A stretch of 64,000 bases of DNA from Chryseobacterium angstadtii (GCF_001045465.1 NZ_LFND01000003.1:1160031-1224030), one strand, 5' to 3'; positions 27,247 through 37,506 are shown, counted from the stretch's first letter. The notes: generated by a model from the letters alone, not told the origin. Numbers and translations are program-made.

Positions 27247-28185
27247 ATGTTAATTATTATGATAAGAAAAAACCTATTTAAAACAGCAGCCATTGTATTA
27301 GGCTGTTTAGCACTTCATGCCTGCTCGGATCAGGACGGAGATTCTCCGGAAGTTATTTCCAAACCTAAAATTATTGCCCACAGAGGCGGTAGGGTTGATT
27401 TTCCTGAAAACACTCTTCTTTCTTTTGATAAAGCCCTTCAGACAGGAGTAGACGGAGTGGAAATGGATATTCAGGTGAGCCAGGATCTTGTACCTGTTCT
27501 GTACCATCCCGGGGATCTGAATATCTGGACCAACGGAATGGGTAAAGTATCTTCTTTACCTTTTACAGAATTAAAAAAGCTCAACGCTGCGTGGAACTAT
27601 GATCCTCAGAATAATTATCCTTACCGAAATAATCCCCAGTCAATTCCCAGCCTGAAGGAAGCATTGAATACCATTCCTTCTAAAGTGCCAATCATTTTAG
27701 ATATGAAATCGCTGCCTGCCGGGACGCTGATACAAAGCATAGCAACCGTTTTGGATGAGCTCGGTGCCTGGAACCGTGTGGTTTTCTATTCCACGACGAG
27801 AGAACATTTGGATGCCCTGAAAGCCTGGCCGGCCGCTCAGGTATTTGAAGCCCGTGAAATTACACGTCAACGCCTGCTTGAATACAAAATCAACGGAAAA
27901 TTTATCGCTCCGGACAAACAGGTTACCTGGATCGGTTTTGAGCTTACCAGAAATTTTAATGTCAGTGAACCCCTTACGCTAGGTGATGGCAATACTGCAA
28001 TTACTGTTAATTTATGGGATAAAAATCTTGTAAAAGCCATTAAAGGTCAATCTGGTAACATCAAAATAGTTCTTTTCGGGATCAATACAGCCGAAGACTA
28101 TAAAACAGCCGCCGAGATTGGGGCAGATGCTGTAATGACAGATGCACCAACTTTGCTGGTTCAGGCAAGATCTGCCATGAAATAA
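27247..28185 (+). CDS. Glycerophosphodiester phosphodiesterase family lipoprotein
   Basis: A 312-aa TIM-barrel GDPD protein that would hydrolyse glycerophosphodiesters to glycerol-3-phosphate and an alcohol. IIAHRGGRVDFPENTLLSF holds the HR and E-N-T motifs, GVDGVEMDIQ the metal ligands, and EIGADAVMTDAPT the C-terminal signature. A lipoprotein signal ending in LHAC precedes it, so it is anchored in a membrane. An alternative ATG at 27259 (MIRKN) gives a cleaner signal peptide. It is monocistronic with its own terminator. Confidence 0.92.
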   Translation: MLIIMIRKNLFKTAAIVLGCLALHACSDQDGDSPEVISKPKIIAHRGGRVDFPENTLLSFDKALQTGVDGVEMDIQVSQDLVPVLYHPGDLNIWTNGMGKVSSLPFTELKKLNAAWNYDPQNNYPYRNNPQSIPSLKEALNTIPSKVPIILDMKSLPAGTLIQSIATVLDELGAWNRVVFYSTTREHLDALKAWPAAQVFEAREITRQRLLEYKINGKFIAPDKQVTWIGFELTRNFNVSEPLTLGDGNTAITVNLWDKNLVKAIKGQSGNIKIVLFGINTAEDYKTAAEIGADAVMTDAPTLLVQARSAMK

Positions 28186-28241
28186 ACAATACAGGTTGAA
28201 ACCGGAATAGGGAAGTTCAAAACTCCCGTTCTCTTTAATAC

Positions 28242-28277
28242 CCTTGCTAAGGTTTAAAATCTTGGCAAGGTTTTTTT
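28242..28277 (+). terminator. Terminator of the GDPD gene
   Basis: CCTTGCTAAG / CTTGGCAAGG, 10-bp stem with one wobble pair, 9-nt loop, followed by seven T residues. Confidence 0.85.
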
Positions 28278-28447
28278 ATTTTATGGAGCAGACAGAAATG
28301 AAACTCTATTTTCGGCATCAATAACTCTCATTTTCTCGCTTCAAACTCTCATACATGATCACCCAAACTCAGGTTAATTAAGACTGAAAATTGCTTATTT
28401 TTATAGTATTCAAAATTTCTTCAAAATTGAATATATAATTTTGCAGC

Positions 28448-29125
28448 ATGAAAATCCTGATTATTGAAGATGAAACAGAACTTGCAAAAAGTATCTCCGA
28501 ATATCTTTCCGGAGAAAATTACCTGTGTGAGTTTGCCTCTACGTTTAACGATGCCATGAACAAAATAGGGGCTTTTCATTACGACTGTATCCTGCTGGAC
28601 ATTATGCTTCCGGACGGAAACGGCCTCGCGATCCTGGAAGAATTAAAAAAACAGAACAAACAGGATGGTGTCATTATTATTTCCGCAAAAAATGCTTTAG
28701 ACGACAAAATCAAAGGATTGCAACTGGGTGCGGATGATTATCTTACCAAACCTTTTCATCTTTCGGAGCTGATGGCCCGGATTTATTCCATTATCCGAAG
28801 AAAGCAGTTTAACAATTCCAATATCGTTAAGCAAAATGAATTGCAGATTGATCTTCTGGCTAAAACCGTAAGCATTAACAATACAGCGATTGCCCTTACC
28901 AAAAAGGAATTGGATCTGCTTATCTATTTTATTGGAAACAAAAACAAAGTAATTTCCAAAAGTACATTGGCAGAGCATCTTTCGGGAGATTTTGCCGATA
29001 TGCTGGATAATCATGATTTCGTATATGCTCATGTGAAAAACCTGAAGAAAAAGCTTTATGATGCGGGGTGCGATCATTATCTCAAAACCGTTTACGGCAC
29101 AGGGTACAAATGGGAAGCCTCATAA
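28448..29125 (+). CDS. OmpR-family response regulator
   Basis: A 225-aa regulator with acidic residues EDE at 7-9, phospho-acceptor Asp51 (CILLDIMLPDG), Lys101 (YLTKPF), and a C-terminal winged helix (ELDLLIYFIGNKNKVISKSTL, HVKNLKKKL, TVYGTGYKW). It is 50 bp upstream of its kinase. The pair is followed by the secreted M60 peptidase gene, a possible target. Confidence 0.94.
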   Translation: MKILIIEDETELAKSISEYLSGENYLCEFASTFNDAMNKIGAFHYDCILLDIMLPDGNGLAILEELKKQNKQDGVIIISAKNALDDKIKGLQLGADDYLTKPFHLSELMARIYSIIRRKQFNNSNIVKQNELQIDLLAKTVSINNTAIALTKKELDLLIYFIGNKNKVISKSTLAEHLSGDFADMLDNHDFVYAHVKNLKKKLYDAGCDHYLKTVYGTGYKWEAS

Positions 29126-29175
29126 AAATATTATATCTAAAAGCAATACCAGAAATTTACACTAAATAATTACGA

Positions 29176-30468
29176 TTGAAATTGAAACCATTATTAAGCA
29201 AGACGACAAAACCTTTTATTATTTATGTCCTTATTATTTTGGTCATCAGTATTCCCGTCTATTATTTTGCCGTTGACACCATTTGGAAAAGTGAACTGGA
29301 TGAGCATAATACAACAATCGCTGAGAAAACAGCCTATCAGTTCAACAATTTAAAGCTTTCCGATAAAGAGCTTGAAAAAAGCATCCGTCTATGGAACCAG
29401 ATTCAGCCTGCCACAGATATTGAAAGGATTCCGTTCAATTATTTAAAAAAAGATCAGTTTTTTACGGTTGAAAAGCAGAAAACCTTCATGTCCAAACCTG
29501 AAACGGAACGGTACAGATGTTTAAAAAAAGTGATTTATATTCACCATGTTCCGTATCTTTTCACGGTAGAAACCAATATTGAAGAATCTCAGGAAACCGT
29601 TGCTGCCATTGCTGCCATTACGATCTTTTTCTTTATTCTTATTGTTGCCGGATTATTGTTTTTGAACAAGAAATTATCCACGTCTATATGGAAACCATTC
29701 CGGAATACCTTAGATAAGCTTAAAACCTTTAATCTCAACAGTCAGACCAGAATTGAATTTGGTACTACCGATATCACAGAATTTGAAGAGCTCAACCGGT
29801 CTTTAACTCAATTGATGGAACACACGATTTCTGTATTCAGAACGCAGAAGGAATTTACTGAAAATGCTTCCCACGAACTACAGACTCCTTTGGCCATCCT
29901 TAAAAACAAGCTGGATATTCTGCTTCAGACGGAACATCTTACGGATCAGCAGTATCAGATTGCGGAAGAGATGAACCGGGCACTGACAAGAAGTTCGAGA
30001 ATCAATAAAAATCTTTTACTGCTGGCTAAAATTGAAAATAATCAGTTTGATAATTCGGAGACTATCCTTTTTGATGAACTGTTGTTTCAAAGCATGGAAG
30101 TATTGCAGGAACATTTTGAACAGAAAAAAATTCTGGTCAGCACCCATATTCTGCCTGATATAAAAGTAAGGGGAAACACTGGCTTAACGGAGGTTCTTAT
30201 TAATAATTTACTGTTGAATGCCATACGGCACACTTCATCCGGCGGATCAATTGCTGTAAATTTAACGGATTCCAGATTTGAAGTTGCCAATTCCGGAACC
30301 GAAAAACTGAACGGCGATATGCTTTTCAAAAGATTCTCAAAACTATCCACAGATACCAACGGAAGTGGTTTGGGACTGGCCATTATCAACGAAATAGGCA
30401 AGTTCCATTATTGGAAAATTGAATATAGATTTGAAAATAATTCGCACGTCTTCTCGGTAGCTTTTTGA
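29176..30468 (+). CDS. Sensor histidine kinase (TTG start)
   Basis: A 430-aa kinase with membrane helices at about 13-32 and 142-163 flanking a 110-residue sensor domain. The H box is FTENASHELQTPLAIL with His233; N box near NNLLLNAIRHT (Asn343-Asn348); G2 is GSGLGLAI (396-403). G1 is reduced to VANSG instead of DxGxG, a form seen in some QseC/CusS-like Bacteroidota kinases. No ATG is available at the correct place: TTG at 29176 gives the N-terminal positively charged segment MKLKPLLSK before the first helix. Confidence 0.9.
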   Translation: MKLKPLLSKTTKPFIIYVLIILVISIPVYYFAVDTIWKSELDEHNTTIAEKTAYQFNNLKLSDKELEKSIRLWNQIQPATDIERIPFNYLKKDQFFTVEKQKTFMSKPETERYRCLKKVIYIHHVPYLFTVETNIEESQETVAAIAAITIFFFILIVAGLLFLNKKLSTSIWKPFRNTLDKLKTFNLNSQTRIEFGTTDITEFEELNRSLTQLMEHTISVFRTQKEFTENASHELQTPLAILKNKLDILLQTEHLTDQQYQIAEEMNRALTRSSRINKNLLLLAKIENNQFDNSETILFDELLFQSMEVLQEHFEQKKILVSTHILPDIKVRGNTGLTEVLINNLLLNAIRHTSSGGSIAVNLTDSRFEVANSGTEKLNGDMLFKRFSKLSTDTNGSGLGLAIINEIGKFHYWKIEYRFENNSHVFSVAF

Positions 30469-30590
30469 TGGCTTGCTTTACATTATTAACAAGCAGAAAA
30501 TGCAGAGAAGTTTCAACAAGTACATTGTTTTTTTTAGATTCTGCCAAAGAAATAGTAAATTTACGCTTAACTACTAACAAAATATTATAT

Positions 30591-33500
30591 ATGAAAAAAC
30601 TACTCTTGTTTTTCTCTGTCTTATGGGGATTACATGCATCATCACAATTGTATCAGGTTCCTGTGTATTCGGTCAGTTCTCTGCAACCTGCACAGCAAGG
30701 GAATGAAGTATCTAAAATGCTTGATGGTGATACCAGCACCATGTATCACTCTAAATGGTCCCAGAACGGAATTCCGGATGAACTGAAGTTCTATTTCACC
30801 ACCAACGTTATCAGCCTTAAAAAACTGGTTTACACTCCAAGGCAAGCGGGAGGTTCCAACGGGATATGGACGAATGTAAGCATTTCCTATAGTACACAGG
30901 CCGCAACCAATACTTTTATCTCGTTAAACAATAATTTAATCTGGGCAGCCAATAATCAGGATAAAGAGGTTGTTTTTCCGACAGCAATCCAGAATCCTTA
31001 CATGATTAAAATTGCAGTAAACGCAGGAGTAGGAAACTTCTCGAGCTGTGCAGAGATGAAATTCTTTTCCGAATCACAACCTGTAGTTGCTGATGGTGCG
31101 GACTGTACCATCAATACAGCAGAGTTAAGTGTAAACGGAGCCAACGATGTGAAGGCCGCCATTGTACCTTCGGGAACAACTGCATCCTCTTTTCAGTCAG
31201 GAGAAAATATCGACAAATCTTATGATAATGATGTCAATACGCTGTATCATTCTTCCTATGGCAATACGGTTTTTCCGGTGGTGCTCAATTACAGATTAGA
31301 CGGTGTTACGCCTATCGATTACCTGAAATATACTCCAAGACCCAGCGGAAGCAACGGTTTGTTTGGAAGTGTAAGCATCAGTTATAATACAACGGCCAAC
31401 AGCACGTTTGTTCCCCTGATGTCTTTTGATTTTCAGAATTCTTCAATACCTGTGAATGTCTATTTCCCCAATCAGATTACGCCTTTAAACGTAAGAATTA
31501 CCGTAAACAACGGTCAGGGAAATTTTGCGAGTTGTGCTGAAATGGGCTTTTACAAAATGGGGTCTTCAGGAACAGCCAATCCTTACACGAATATTTTTGC
31601 CAACAGTCTTTATTCCGCATTGCAGTCCTCTGTTACGCAGACCGATATCGATGGAATGGCATCACCATTCTATAAAGGTTTAGCACAGTGTCTGTTCAAC
31701 AGGACTTATGTCAGTAAATACAGGGTTCAGAATTACGGGGTTTATCCGCCGATTGCCGTTACGACTGGGAATTTAAAGGTAGGATCCGGCTACGACAGTT
31801 TTGAAAACCCTACTGGGATGGTATTTACACAGGGAAGCAAAGTAGCCATGTTTGTTCAGAATATTCCTTCGGGAACCACTGTTTCATTACAGGTGAAGGA
31901 TTTTTCTACCGTTCTTGGCGGTACTACTTCTTATTATGAGCTTCACAATGGTTTGAATGTATTTCAGCTTACCAACAGTGGTTTAGGATACATCAGCTAT
32001 TATAATACAAATGCGGCATTACCGGATATTCAGGTTAATATTGTTTCGGGTAAGGTGAATGGGCTTTATCATTATCAGACCTCTACGCAAAGCGACTGGC
32101 AAACGAATCTTACAAATTCGGCTTATCATATGATGGATGTTGTAGGTCAGCACACTCATTTGGTTTATAAAAAGAGTATGCTGAAAAATTATTCTCCTTT
32201 TAATCCTGCAGAACTTGTTGCAAAATACGATCTTATTGTAAAGAATGAATGGCTGGTGATGGGTCTGTATAAATATAATTTGATTCCAAAAAACAGAATG
32301 TTCAGCTACAGCAATAATGGCGGAGGCTGGTACGCAGGCGGATTGGGTATCAATATGGACTCCGACTGGGGCGAAGAAAGTATGGCGGATGTGAATAGAC
32401 TGTCTTTATGGGGTCTTGCGCATGAATTCGGACATATCAATCAGATTAGACCGGACCTTAAATGGATCGGGACTACGGAAGTAACGAATAATATGCACAG
32501 TGCATGGGTAGATTATCACATGAATCCTGAAAACGACGGAATGTCCCGTCTGGAAAGGGAATCTGTAGAACCTGCCACAGGAATGGCCAGCATAACGGGA
32601 GGAAGAATAAACGGAGCTATTCTGAATACTACGATCAACCAGGAAGCTTTGCAGGGGAATGCCAATACGGATGTCTTTAAAGTACTGGTTCCTTTCTGGC
32701 AGCTTGAATTGTATTATCAACTGGCAGGAGCTTCACGAAATGCACCGACTCTTTCCTTAAATTATCCAACCAATTATACGGGAGTAGACTACGCACACTG
32801 GTTCGGAATGGTGGCCAATATTGCAAGAAGCTACAATGCTTCAGGTGTTTCCAATGGTGAACTGGTTCTGAATTTTGTAAAAAATACCTGCGCAGTGACT
32901 CAGGAAGATTTAACCGGATTCTTCATCAAAACCGGGTTTTTAAAACCAATAAACAGGTCTATTGATGATTACGGCGTTGGGCAGCTTACCATTACTCAGG
33001 CTCAGATTGATGCTACGATTGCTTCTATACAGGCTCAGAATTATCAGAAACCGGTTTCTCCGGTAATGCATTATATCTCCACGAGAAGTATTGCGGCTTT
33101 CCGGGATCACCTTCCGCTGAACGGACAAACGGGACAGGGAGTTACTTTGAGTAATAATTATCTTACCGTACAGCACAGTACCTGGAAAAATGCAGTCGCT
33201 TATGAAACATTCAATGCCAATAATGAATTGATTTATGTATCGGTGACGGGTACTGGCGACACGACCAATCAGACTACAAAGGTGTATTATCCTTCTAATG
33301 CTGCTTCTGTTTACGCAGTAGGGTATGACGGGCAGAAAATTCTGGTTTATCCTGCTATGACACTCACTGCTAAGGAAGTGAAGACTAAAGATTCAGAATG
33401 GGTGGTTTATCCTAATCCTGTAGAGCAGAATGGTTCAGTTCACATTAAAGTTAAAAACGCATCTGGGAATTACCGTGTACGGATTTCAGGTATGGACGGA

Positions 33501-33650
33501 AAGACTATTTTCAGCTCAGAAGGGAATATTGAAACTATTGAAAAAGCAATTAATGCCATTCTTCCTCAATATCCTTCCGGGACTTATTTACTTTCTCTGA
33601 AGGATGCCAAAGGCAATGAATTTAAAACCGTAAAGATCATCAGGAAATAA
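30591..33650 (+). CDS. Secreted M60 (enhancin/SslE-like) metallopeptidase with T9SS sorting domain
   Basis: A 1019-aa protein from the ATG at 30591, which starts the signal peptide MKKLLLFFSVLWGLHASS. Two related discoidin/F5-8C-like segments follow (about 20-160 and 170-330; both have KYTPR/VYTPR, SISYxT and NFxSCAEM). The M60 catalytic motif HEFGH is at 611-615 with a downstream Glu in TTEVTNN. M60 enzymes cleave mucin-type O-glycoproteins. The C-terminal 80 residues (WVVYPNPVEQNG ... YLLSLKDAKGNEFKTVKIIRK in parts) are a type A T9SS sorting domain, so it is exported through the outer membrane. The 42-residue upstream extension from 30465 is rejected. Confidence 0.92.
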   Translation: MKKLLLFFSVLWGLHASSQLYQVPVYSVSSLQPAQQGNEVSKMLDGDTSTMYHSKWSQNGIPDELKFYFTTNVISLKKLVYTPRQAGGSNGIWTNVSISYSTQAATNTFISLNNNLIWAANNQDKEVVFPTAIQNPYMIKIAVNAGVGNFSSCAEMKFFSESQPVVADGADCTINTAELSVNGANDVKAAIVPSGTTASSFQSGENIDKSYDNDVNTLYHSSYGNTVFPVVLNYRLDGVTPIDYLKYTPRPSGSNGLFGSVSISYNTTANSTFVPLMSFDFQNSSIPVNVYFPNQITPLNVRITVNNGQGNFASCAEMGFYKMGSSGTANPYTNIFANSLYSALQSSVTQTDIDGMASPFYKGLAQCLFNRTYVSKYRVQNYGVYPPIAVTTGNLKVGSGYDSFENPTGMVFTQGSKVAMFVQNIPSGTTVSLQVKDFSTVLGGTTSYYELHNGLNVFQLTNSGLGYISYYNTNAALPDIQVNIVSGKVNGLYHYQTSTQSDWQTNLTNSAYHMMDVVGQHTHLVYKKSMLKNYSPFNPAELVAKYDLIVKNEWLVMGLYKYNLIPKNRMFSYSNNGGGWYAGGLGINMDSDWGEESMADVNRLSLWGLAHEFGHINQIRPDLKWIGTTEVTNNMHSAWVDYHMNPENDGMSRLERESVEPATGMASITGGRINGAILNTTINQEALQGNANTDVFKVLVPFWQLELYYQLAGASRNAPTLSLNYPTNYTGVDYAHWFGMVANIARSYNASGVSNGELVLNFVKNTCAVTQEDLTGFFIKTGFLKPINRSIDDYGVGQLTITQAQIDATIASIQAQNYQKPVSPVMHYISTRSIAAFRDHLPLNGQTGQGVTLSNNYLTVQHSTWKNAVAYETFNANNELIYVSVTGTGDTTNQTTKVYYPSNAASVYAVGYDGQKILVYPAMTLTAKEVKTKDSEWVVYPNPVEQNGSVHIKVKNASGNYRVRISGMDGKTIFSSEGNIETIEKAINAILPQYPSGTYLLSLKDAKGNEFKTVKIIRK

Positions 33651-33676
33651 TAATCCCTGAATTCTTTTCAAATAGA

Positions 33677-33706
33677 AAGCACAGATTTTTGGTCTGTGCT
33701 TTTTTT
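33677..33706 (+). terminator. Terminator of the M60 peptidase gene
   Basis: AAGCACAGA / TCTGTGCTT, 9-bp perfect stem, 7-nt loop, followed by T residues. Confidence 0.88.
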
Positions 33707-33815
33707 ATGTTGAGAACCATCATTTATTTTATCAAAAGAAGTCCGCAAAACTGAAAATTCTAAATTTCTTCTAAATCGTTCCTGAATATTGTACCATCAA
33801 TTAAAATTTAAAAAA

Positions 33816-34244
33816 ATGAAAAAATTAATGTTTCTATTCACAATGGCTTTAGCAGCAGCTTTTGTTCATGCTCAGAAAATTCAGCAGAAGAACGTTCCTG
33901 CATCAGTTCAGAAAGGATTTCAAAAACAATTTCCAAATAATAAGGAAGTGAAATGGGAGAAAGAAAAAGAGAATTATGAAGCAGGATTCAAATTAAACGG
34001 AACTAAAACATCTGCCATATTCAATATTTCAGGAACTCTTCTTGAAACTGAAACAGCCATTAGCCAGAATGCTCTTTCGGCTCCTGCCAAAGCGTACGTC
34101 GCCAAACATTATCCTAATCAGAAAATAAAAGAGGCGGCCAAAATCACCAATGCAAAAGGGGAGGTCACCTATGAAGCAGAAATCAAAGGGAAAGATCTGA
34201 TATTCGACAACAACGGACAATTTTTAAAGGGAATTAAAGACTAA
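33816..34244 (+). CDS. Exported PepSY-like domain protein
   Basis: A 142-aa protein starting at the ATG at 33816 (MKKLMFLFTMALAAAFVHAQ signal peptide). Two tandem PepSY-like/BLIP-like units follow: VPASVQKGFQKQFPNNKEVKWEKE and APAKAYVAKHYPNQKIKEAAK, each with a basic helix then beta strands. This family of periplasmic proteins in Bacteroidota is usually found with outer-membrane proteins or sensor kinases. It is 5 bp upstream of the outer-membrane barrel gene, so they are co-translated. The function is not established. Confidence 0.88.
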   Translation: MKKLMFLFTMALAAAFVHAQKIQQKNVPASVQKGFQKQFPNNKEVKWEKEKENYEAGFKLNGTKTSAIFNISGTLLETETAISQNALSAPAKAYVAKHYPNQKIKEAAKITNAKGEVTYEAEIKGKDLIFDNNGQFLKGIKD

Positions 34245-34249
34245 ACATA

Positions 34250-36673
34250 ATGAACAAGAAAGGACTGTTACTTTTTCCGGTTTTCATGATCTCTTCTTCT
34301 TTCGTTTTCGCACAGGTTACCAACGTAACCATTTCAGGTATTGTTAAGAGCAAAGCAGGCCAGTCTGCTCTGCCTTACGCCAATATCGTAGCTAAAAACG
34401 AAAAAGACAGTGTATTTGTAGCTGGAACCATAACCAATGAGGAAGGGCGTTTTTCTCTTACCAATATGAAACCTGGAAGTTATCATCTGGAGATTTCCTC
34501 TTCAGGATATCAGTCTTCCGGCAAGCCGCTGTTTGTCGGAAATCTGTCTGAGTTCCTGGAAATCCCTGTTATTGAACTTGAAGAAATAAAGGAAAAAGAA
34601 ACCAAAATAGAAGGTGTTGTAGTAACCGCTTCCAAAAAGAATGAACTGAGCAATCAGCTGGATAAAAAGACGTATTCTTTGGCAGATAATATCAGTCAAA
34701 GTGGTGGATCTGTCCTGCAGAGCATGCAAAACCTACCTGGAATCACCGTACAGGACAATAAGGTACAATTAAGAGGAAACGACAAAGTTACCGTTCTGAT
34801 TGATGGTAAACAGACCGCTCTTACAGGTTTTGGGAGCCAGAGCGGACTTGATAATATTCCGGCTTCGGCTATAGACAAAATTGAGATCATCAACAATCCT
34901 TCTTCAAAATATGATGCCAACGGAAATGCAGGAATCATCAATATTATTATGAAGAAAAATAAGCAGAGTGGCTGGAACGGAAAAGTAGGTTTTACTTACG
35001 GTACAGGGTCTTATTGGGTAAGAAAGGAAAATCTTCCGACTATAAGGCCTCAATATACAATCACACCTAAAATTAATCCTTCACTTTCTTTGAATTACAG
35101 AAAGAATAAGGTGAATATTTTCCTGCAGGCTGATAATCTGTACACGGAAACCCTCAATAAAAATGAATTTGTCACCAGAACCTATGATGACGGTACAGTG
35201 ATCAATTCACAGCTGAAAAGAAACCGGAATACCAATTATCTTACAACCAAAGCCGGAATTGACTGGAATATAGATGCACAGAATACTTTGACCGTTTCCG
35301 GATTGTATGGAAGTGAAAAAATTATCGACCGTGGAGATCAGCCTTTTTTCAATGGGGATAGGTCCCAGCGTCTTCGTTTGTGGCAGTTTTTGGAAGATGA
35401 GCTGAAAACCACGGTAATGGGAACTGCTTCTTATCAGCATAAATTTAAAGAAGCCGGGCATGTATTGAATGTTGGATTCAACTATACGTTCCACAGAGAA
35501 GATGAAAAATACTTTTATGACAATTATCTGCCGGCTTCTACGGGAACAGATGCGTTCAAGTTGCTGTCGGATGAACAGGTGTATGATTTTAATGTAGATT
35601 ATGTAAAACCATTGAAATATGGACGGATTGAGACCGGAATTAAACTGAGAAACAGAAGCATTCCAACCAATATGAATTTCATTCCGGGAGCCAATTCGGT
35701 TCTAGATGTTAATGCCGGCGGGCAGGCCACTTATAAAGAACTGATTCCTGCTGTGTATGGAAATTATGTTTTCGAGAATGAAAAATGGGAAGCAGAATTG
35801 GGTGTAAGGCTGGAATATGTAAAGATCCGCTATGATGTCAACCCGAACCATCCAACTTATAAGAGTGACAGCTATAATTATACGCAGCCGTTTCCCAATA
35901 TGAGATTAGCGTATAAACTTAATGACCATAATAAGCTTTCGGTATTTTACAACAGAAGGGTAGACCGCCCGAATGAAGTGGATATCAGAATTTTCCCCAA
36001 ATATGATGATGCTGAGATTATTAAAGTTGGAAATCCGGGATTAAGACCCCAATTTACCAATTCCATAGAAGTGGGGCATAAATATAACTGGGACAACGGT
36101 TATCTGTATTCTGCATTGTATCATCGTTTTGCGAACGGAACCATCACCAGAATTTCAAGTACGGTGCCCGGAAGCAATTTGATTTATGCGGTATTTCAAA
36201 ATGCAGGAAAAAGCCATAATTCGGGGTTGGAAATGATCTGGAATCAGAAGGTTTCAAAAGTATATTCATTCAATATCAATGGAAATGTGTATAGGAATCA
36301 GATCAATGCCTTTTCAGTAGAAAATCTTTATCCACAGCCTCAATTATTTTCTGCCAGCCGGGAATCAGCCATTTCAGGAAATGTAAAGCTGAACAATACT
36401 TTTAAGCTTTCTAAAGGATTTGACGCTCAGGTTACAGCTGTTTACTTAGCTCCTGATATTATTCCACAGGGAAGAATCGGTTCCAGATTTTCAATGGATC
36501 TTGGGGTAAAAAAATCCATTCAAAATGGCAAAGGAGAATTATTCCTGAATGCAACCGATCTGCTGAACACCATGGTGATTAAGAAAGAAATCCAGGGGAA
36601 CGGCTTTGCCTATACCAGCGATGATTATTATGAAACGCAGGTTGTCAGGTTGGGATACAGTTATAAGTTTTAA
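34250..36673 (+). CDS. TonB-dependent receptor-like outer membrane protein (OMP_b-brl_3 type)
   Basis: An 807-aa outer-membrane protein. Signal peptide (residues 1-22), a carboxypeptidase-D regulatory-like domain (ISGIVKSKAGQSALPYANIVA ... GRFSLTNMKPGSYHLEISS in parts, about 26-110), a plug domain (LQSMQNLPGITVQDNKVQLRG, KIEIINNPSSKYDANGNAGIINI), then a long beta-barrel of the 'outer membrane beta-barrel family' found in Bacteroidota, ending in the aromatic YSYKF. These proteins take up ligands or assist export without a SusD partner; none lies nearby. It is in an operon with the PepSY-like and PAP2 genes. Confidence 0.93.
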   Translation: MNKKGLLLFPVFMISSSFVFAQVTNVTISGIVKSKAGQSALPYANIVAKNEKDSVFVAGTITNEEGRFSLTNMKPGSYHLEISSSGYQSSGKPLFVGNLSEFLEIPVIELEEIKEKETKIEGVVVTASKKNELSNQLDKKTYSLADNISQSGGSVLQSMQNLPGITVQDNKVQLRGNDKVTVLIDGKQTALTGFGSQSGLDNIPASAIDKIEIINNPSSKYDANGNAGIINIIMKKNKQSGWNGKVGFTYGTGSYWVRKENLPTIRPQYTITPKINPSLSLNYRKNKVNIFLQADNLYTETLNKNEFVTRTYDDGTVINSQLKRNRNTNYLTTKAGIDWNIDAQNTLTVSGLYGSEKIIDRGDQPFFNGDRSQRLRLWQFLEDELKTTVMGTASYQHKFKEAGHVLNVGFNYTFHREDEKYFYDNYLPASTGTDAFKLLSDEQVYDFNVDYVKPLKYGRIETGIKLRNRSIPTNMNFIPGANSVLDVNAGGQATYKELIPAVYGNYVFENEKWEAELGVRLEYVKIRYDVNPNHPTYKSDSYNYTQPFPNMRLAYKLNDHNKLSVFYNRRVDRPNEVDIRIFPKYDDAEIIKVGNPGLRPQFTNSIEVGHKYNWDNGYLYSALYHRFANGTITRISSTVPGSNLIYAVFQNAGKSHNSGLEMIWNQKVSKVYSFNINGNVYRNQINAFSVENLYPQPQLFSASRESAISGNVKLNNTFKLSKGFDAQVTAVYLAPDIIPQGRIGSRFSMDLGVKKSIQNGKGELFLNATDLLNTMVIKKEIQGNGFAYTSDDYYETQVVRLGYSYKF

Positions 36674-36705
36674 TTCACGAAGAAACAAACTAATACATAG
36701 AAAAA

Positions 36706-37506
36706 ATGTCCAGATATTCACTAGAAACAATCATCTCCCTGATTTTTTTAATCTCAACTTACGGAAAGTATACTGCCCAAACGGCCAATGACAGTGTCCA
36801 GGTGCAGGAGATCAAACCGGACAGCACGACAGTCAGTTTACCAACGGAACAAAACCGTCTGAATTATAAAAGCTTAATTATCCCTGCAGCGTTCATTGGT
36901 TACGGAGTAGCAAGTCTGACTGTGAAGGATCTCAAACAGCTCAATTTTTCTACCAGAGACGAAATTAATGAGCACCGGCCGGATCATATCAGACTGGATA
37001 ATTATACTCAGTTTGCACCTGCGGTTCTGGTGTACGGATTGAATGCTGTAGGTGTTGAAGGGAAGCATAATTTCAAAGAGAGAAGCATTATATATGGTAC
37101 TTCAATGCTTATTACATCTGCTATTACCATTCCGTTAAAGCATATTGTGAAGGAGGAGAGGCCGGACCAGTCCAATACGTTGTCTTTTCCGTCCGGCCAT
37201 ACGGCTATTGCGTTTGCTTCAGCCCAGTTTATGTACAGAGAATATAAAGATGTTAATTTCTGGCTGGGAATTTCGGGATATTCATTGGCTGTTTTCACAG
37301 GAATCTACAGAATGCTGAATGATAAGCATTGGGTAGGAGATGTTGTAGCGGGAGCAGGATTCGGAATTCTTTCCACGGAACTGGCCTACTGGCTGTATCC
37401 TAAAATCAATACTATGCTGGGTGGTAAAAATAAAAAATCAGCCACAATGGTCATGCCATATTATCAGAATAAAAGTATAGGGATAGGTTGGGTTAAAACA
37501 TTTTAA
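36706..37506 (+). CDS. PAP2 family phosphatase
   Basis: A 266-aa exported or membrane protein with the three-part acid phosphatase motif: KEERPDQSN (motif 1), PSGHTAIAFASA (motif 2) and YRMLNDKHWVGDV (motif 3, catalytic His-Asp). An N-terminal signal or anchor and a helical membrane region precede motif 1. Such enzymes dephosphorylate lipids (phosphatidic acid, undecaprenyl-PP, lipid A). It lies 32 bp after the outer-membrane barrel gene, so an envelope-lipid role linked to that protein is possible but inferred. Confidence 0.9.
   Translation: MSRYSLETIISLIFLISTYGKYTAQTANDSVQVQEIKPDSTTVSLPTEQNRLNYKSLIIPAAFIGYGVASLTVKDLKQLNFSTRDEINEHRPDHIRLDNYTQFAPAVLVYGLNAVGVEGKHNFKERSIIYGTSMLITSAITIPLKHIVKEERPDQSNTLSFPSGHTAIAFASAQFMYREYKDVNFWLGISGYSLAVFTGIYRMLNDKHWVGDVVAGAGFGILSTELAYWLYPKINTMLGGKNKKSATMVMPYYQNKSIGIGWVKTF

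Noticed and set aside
30465..30590. N-terminal extension of the M60 peptidase
   Set aside because: The extension has no signal peptide properties; the ATG at 30591 begins a normal signal peptide.
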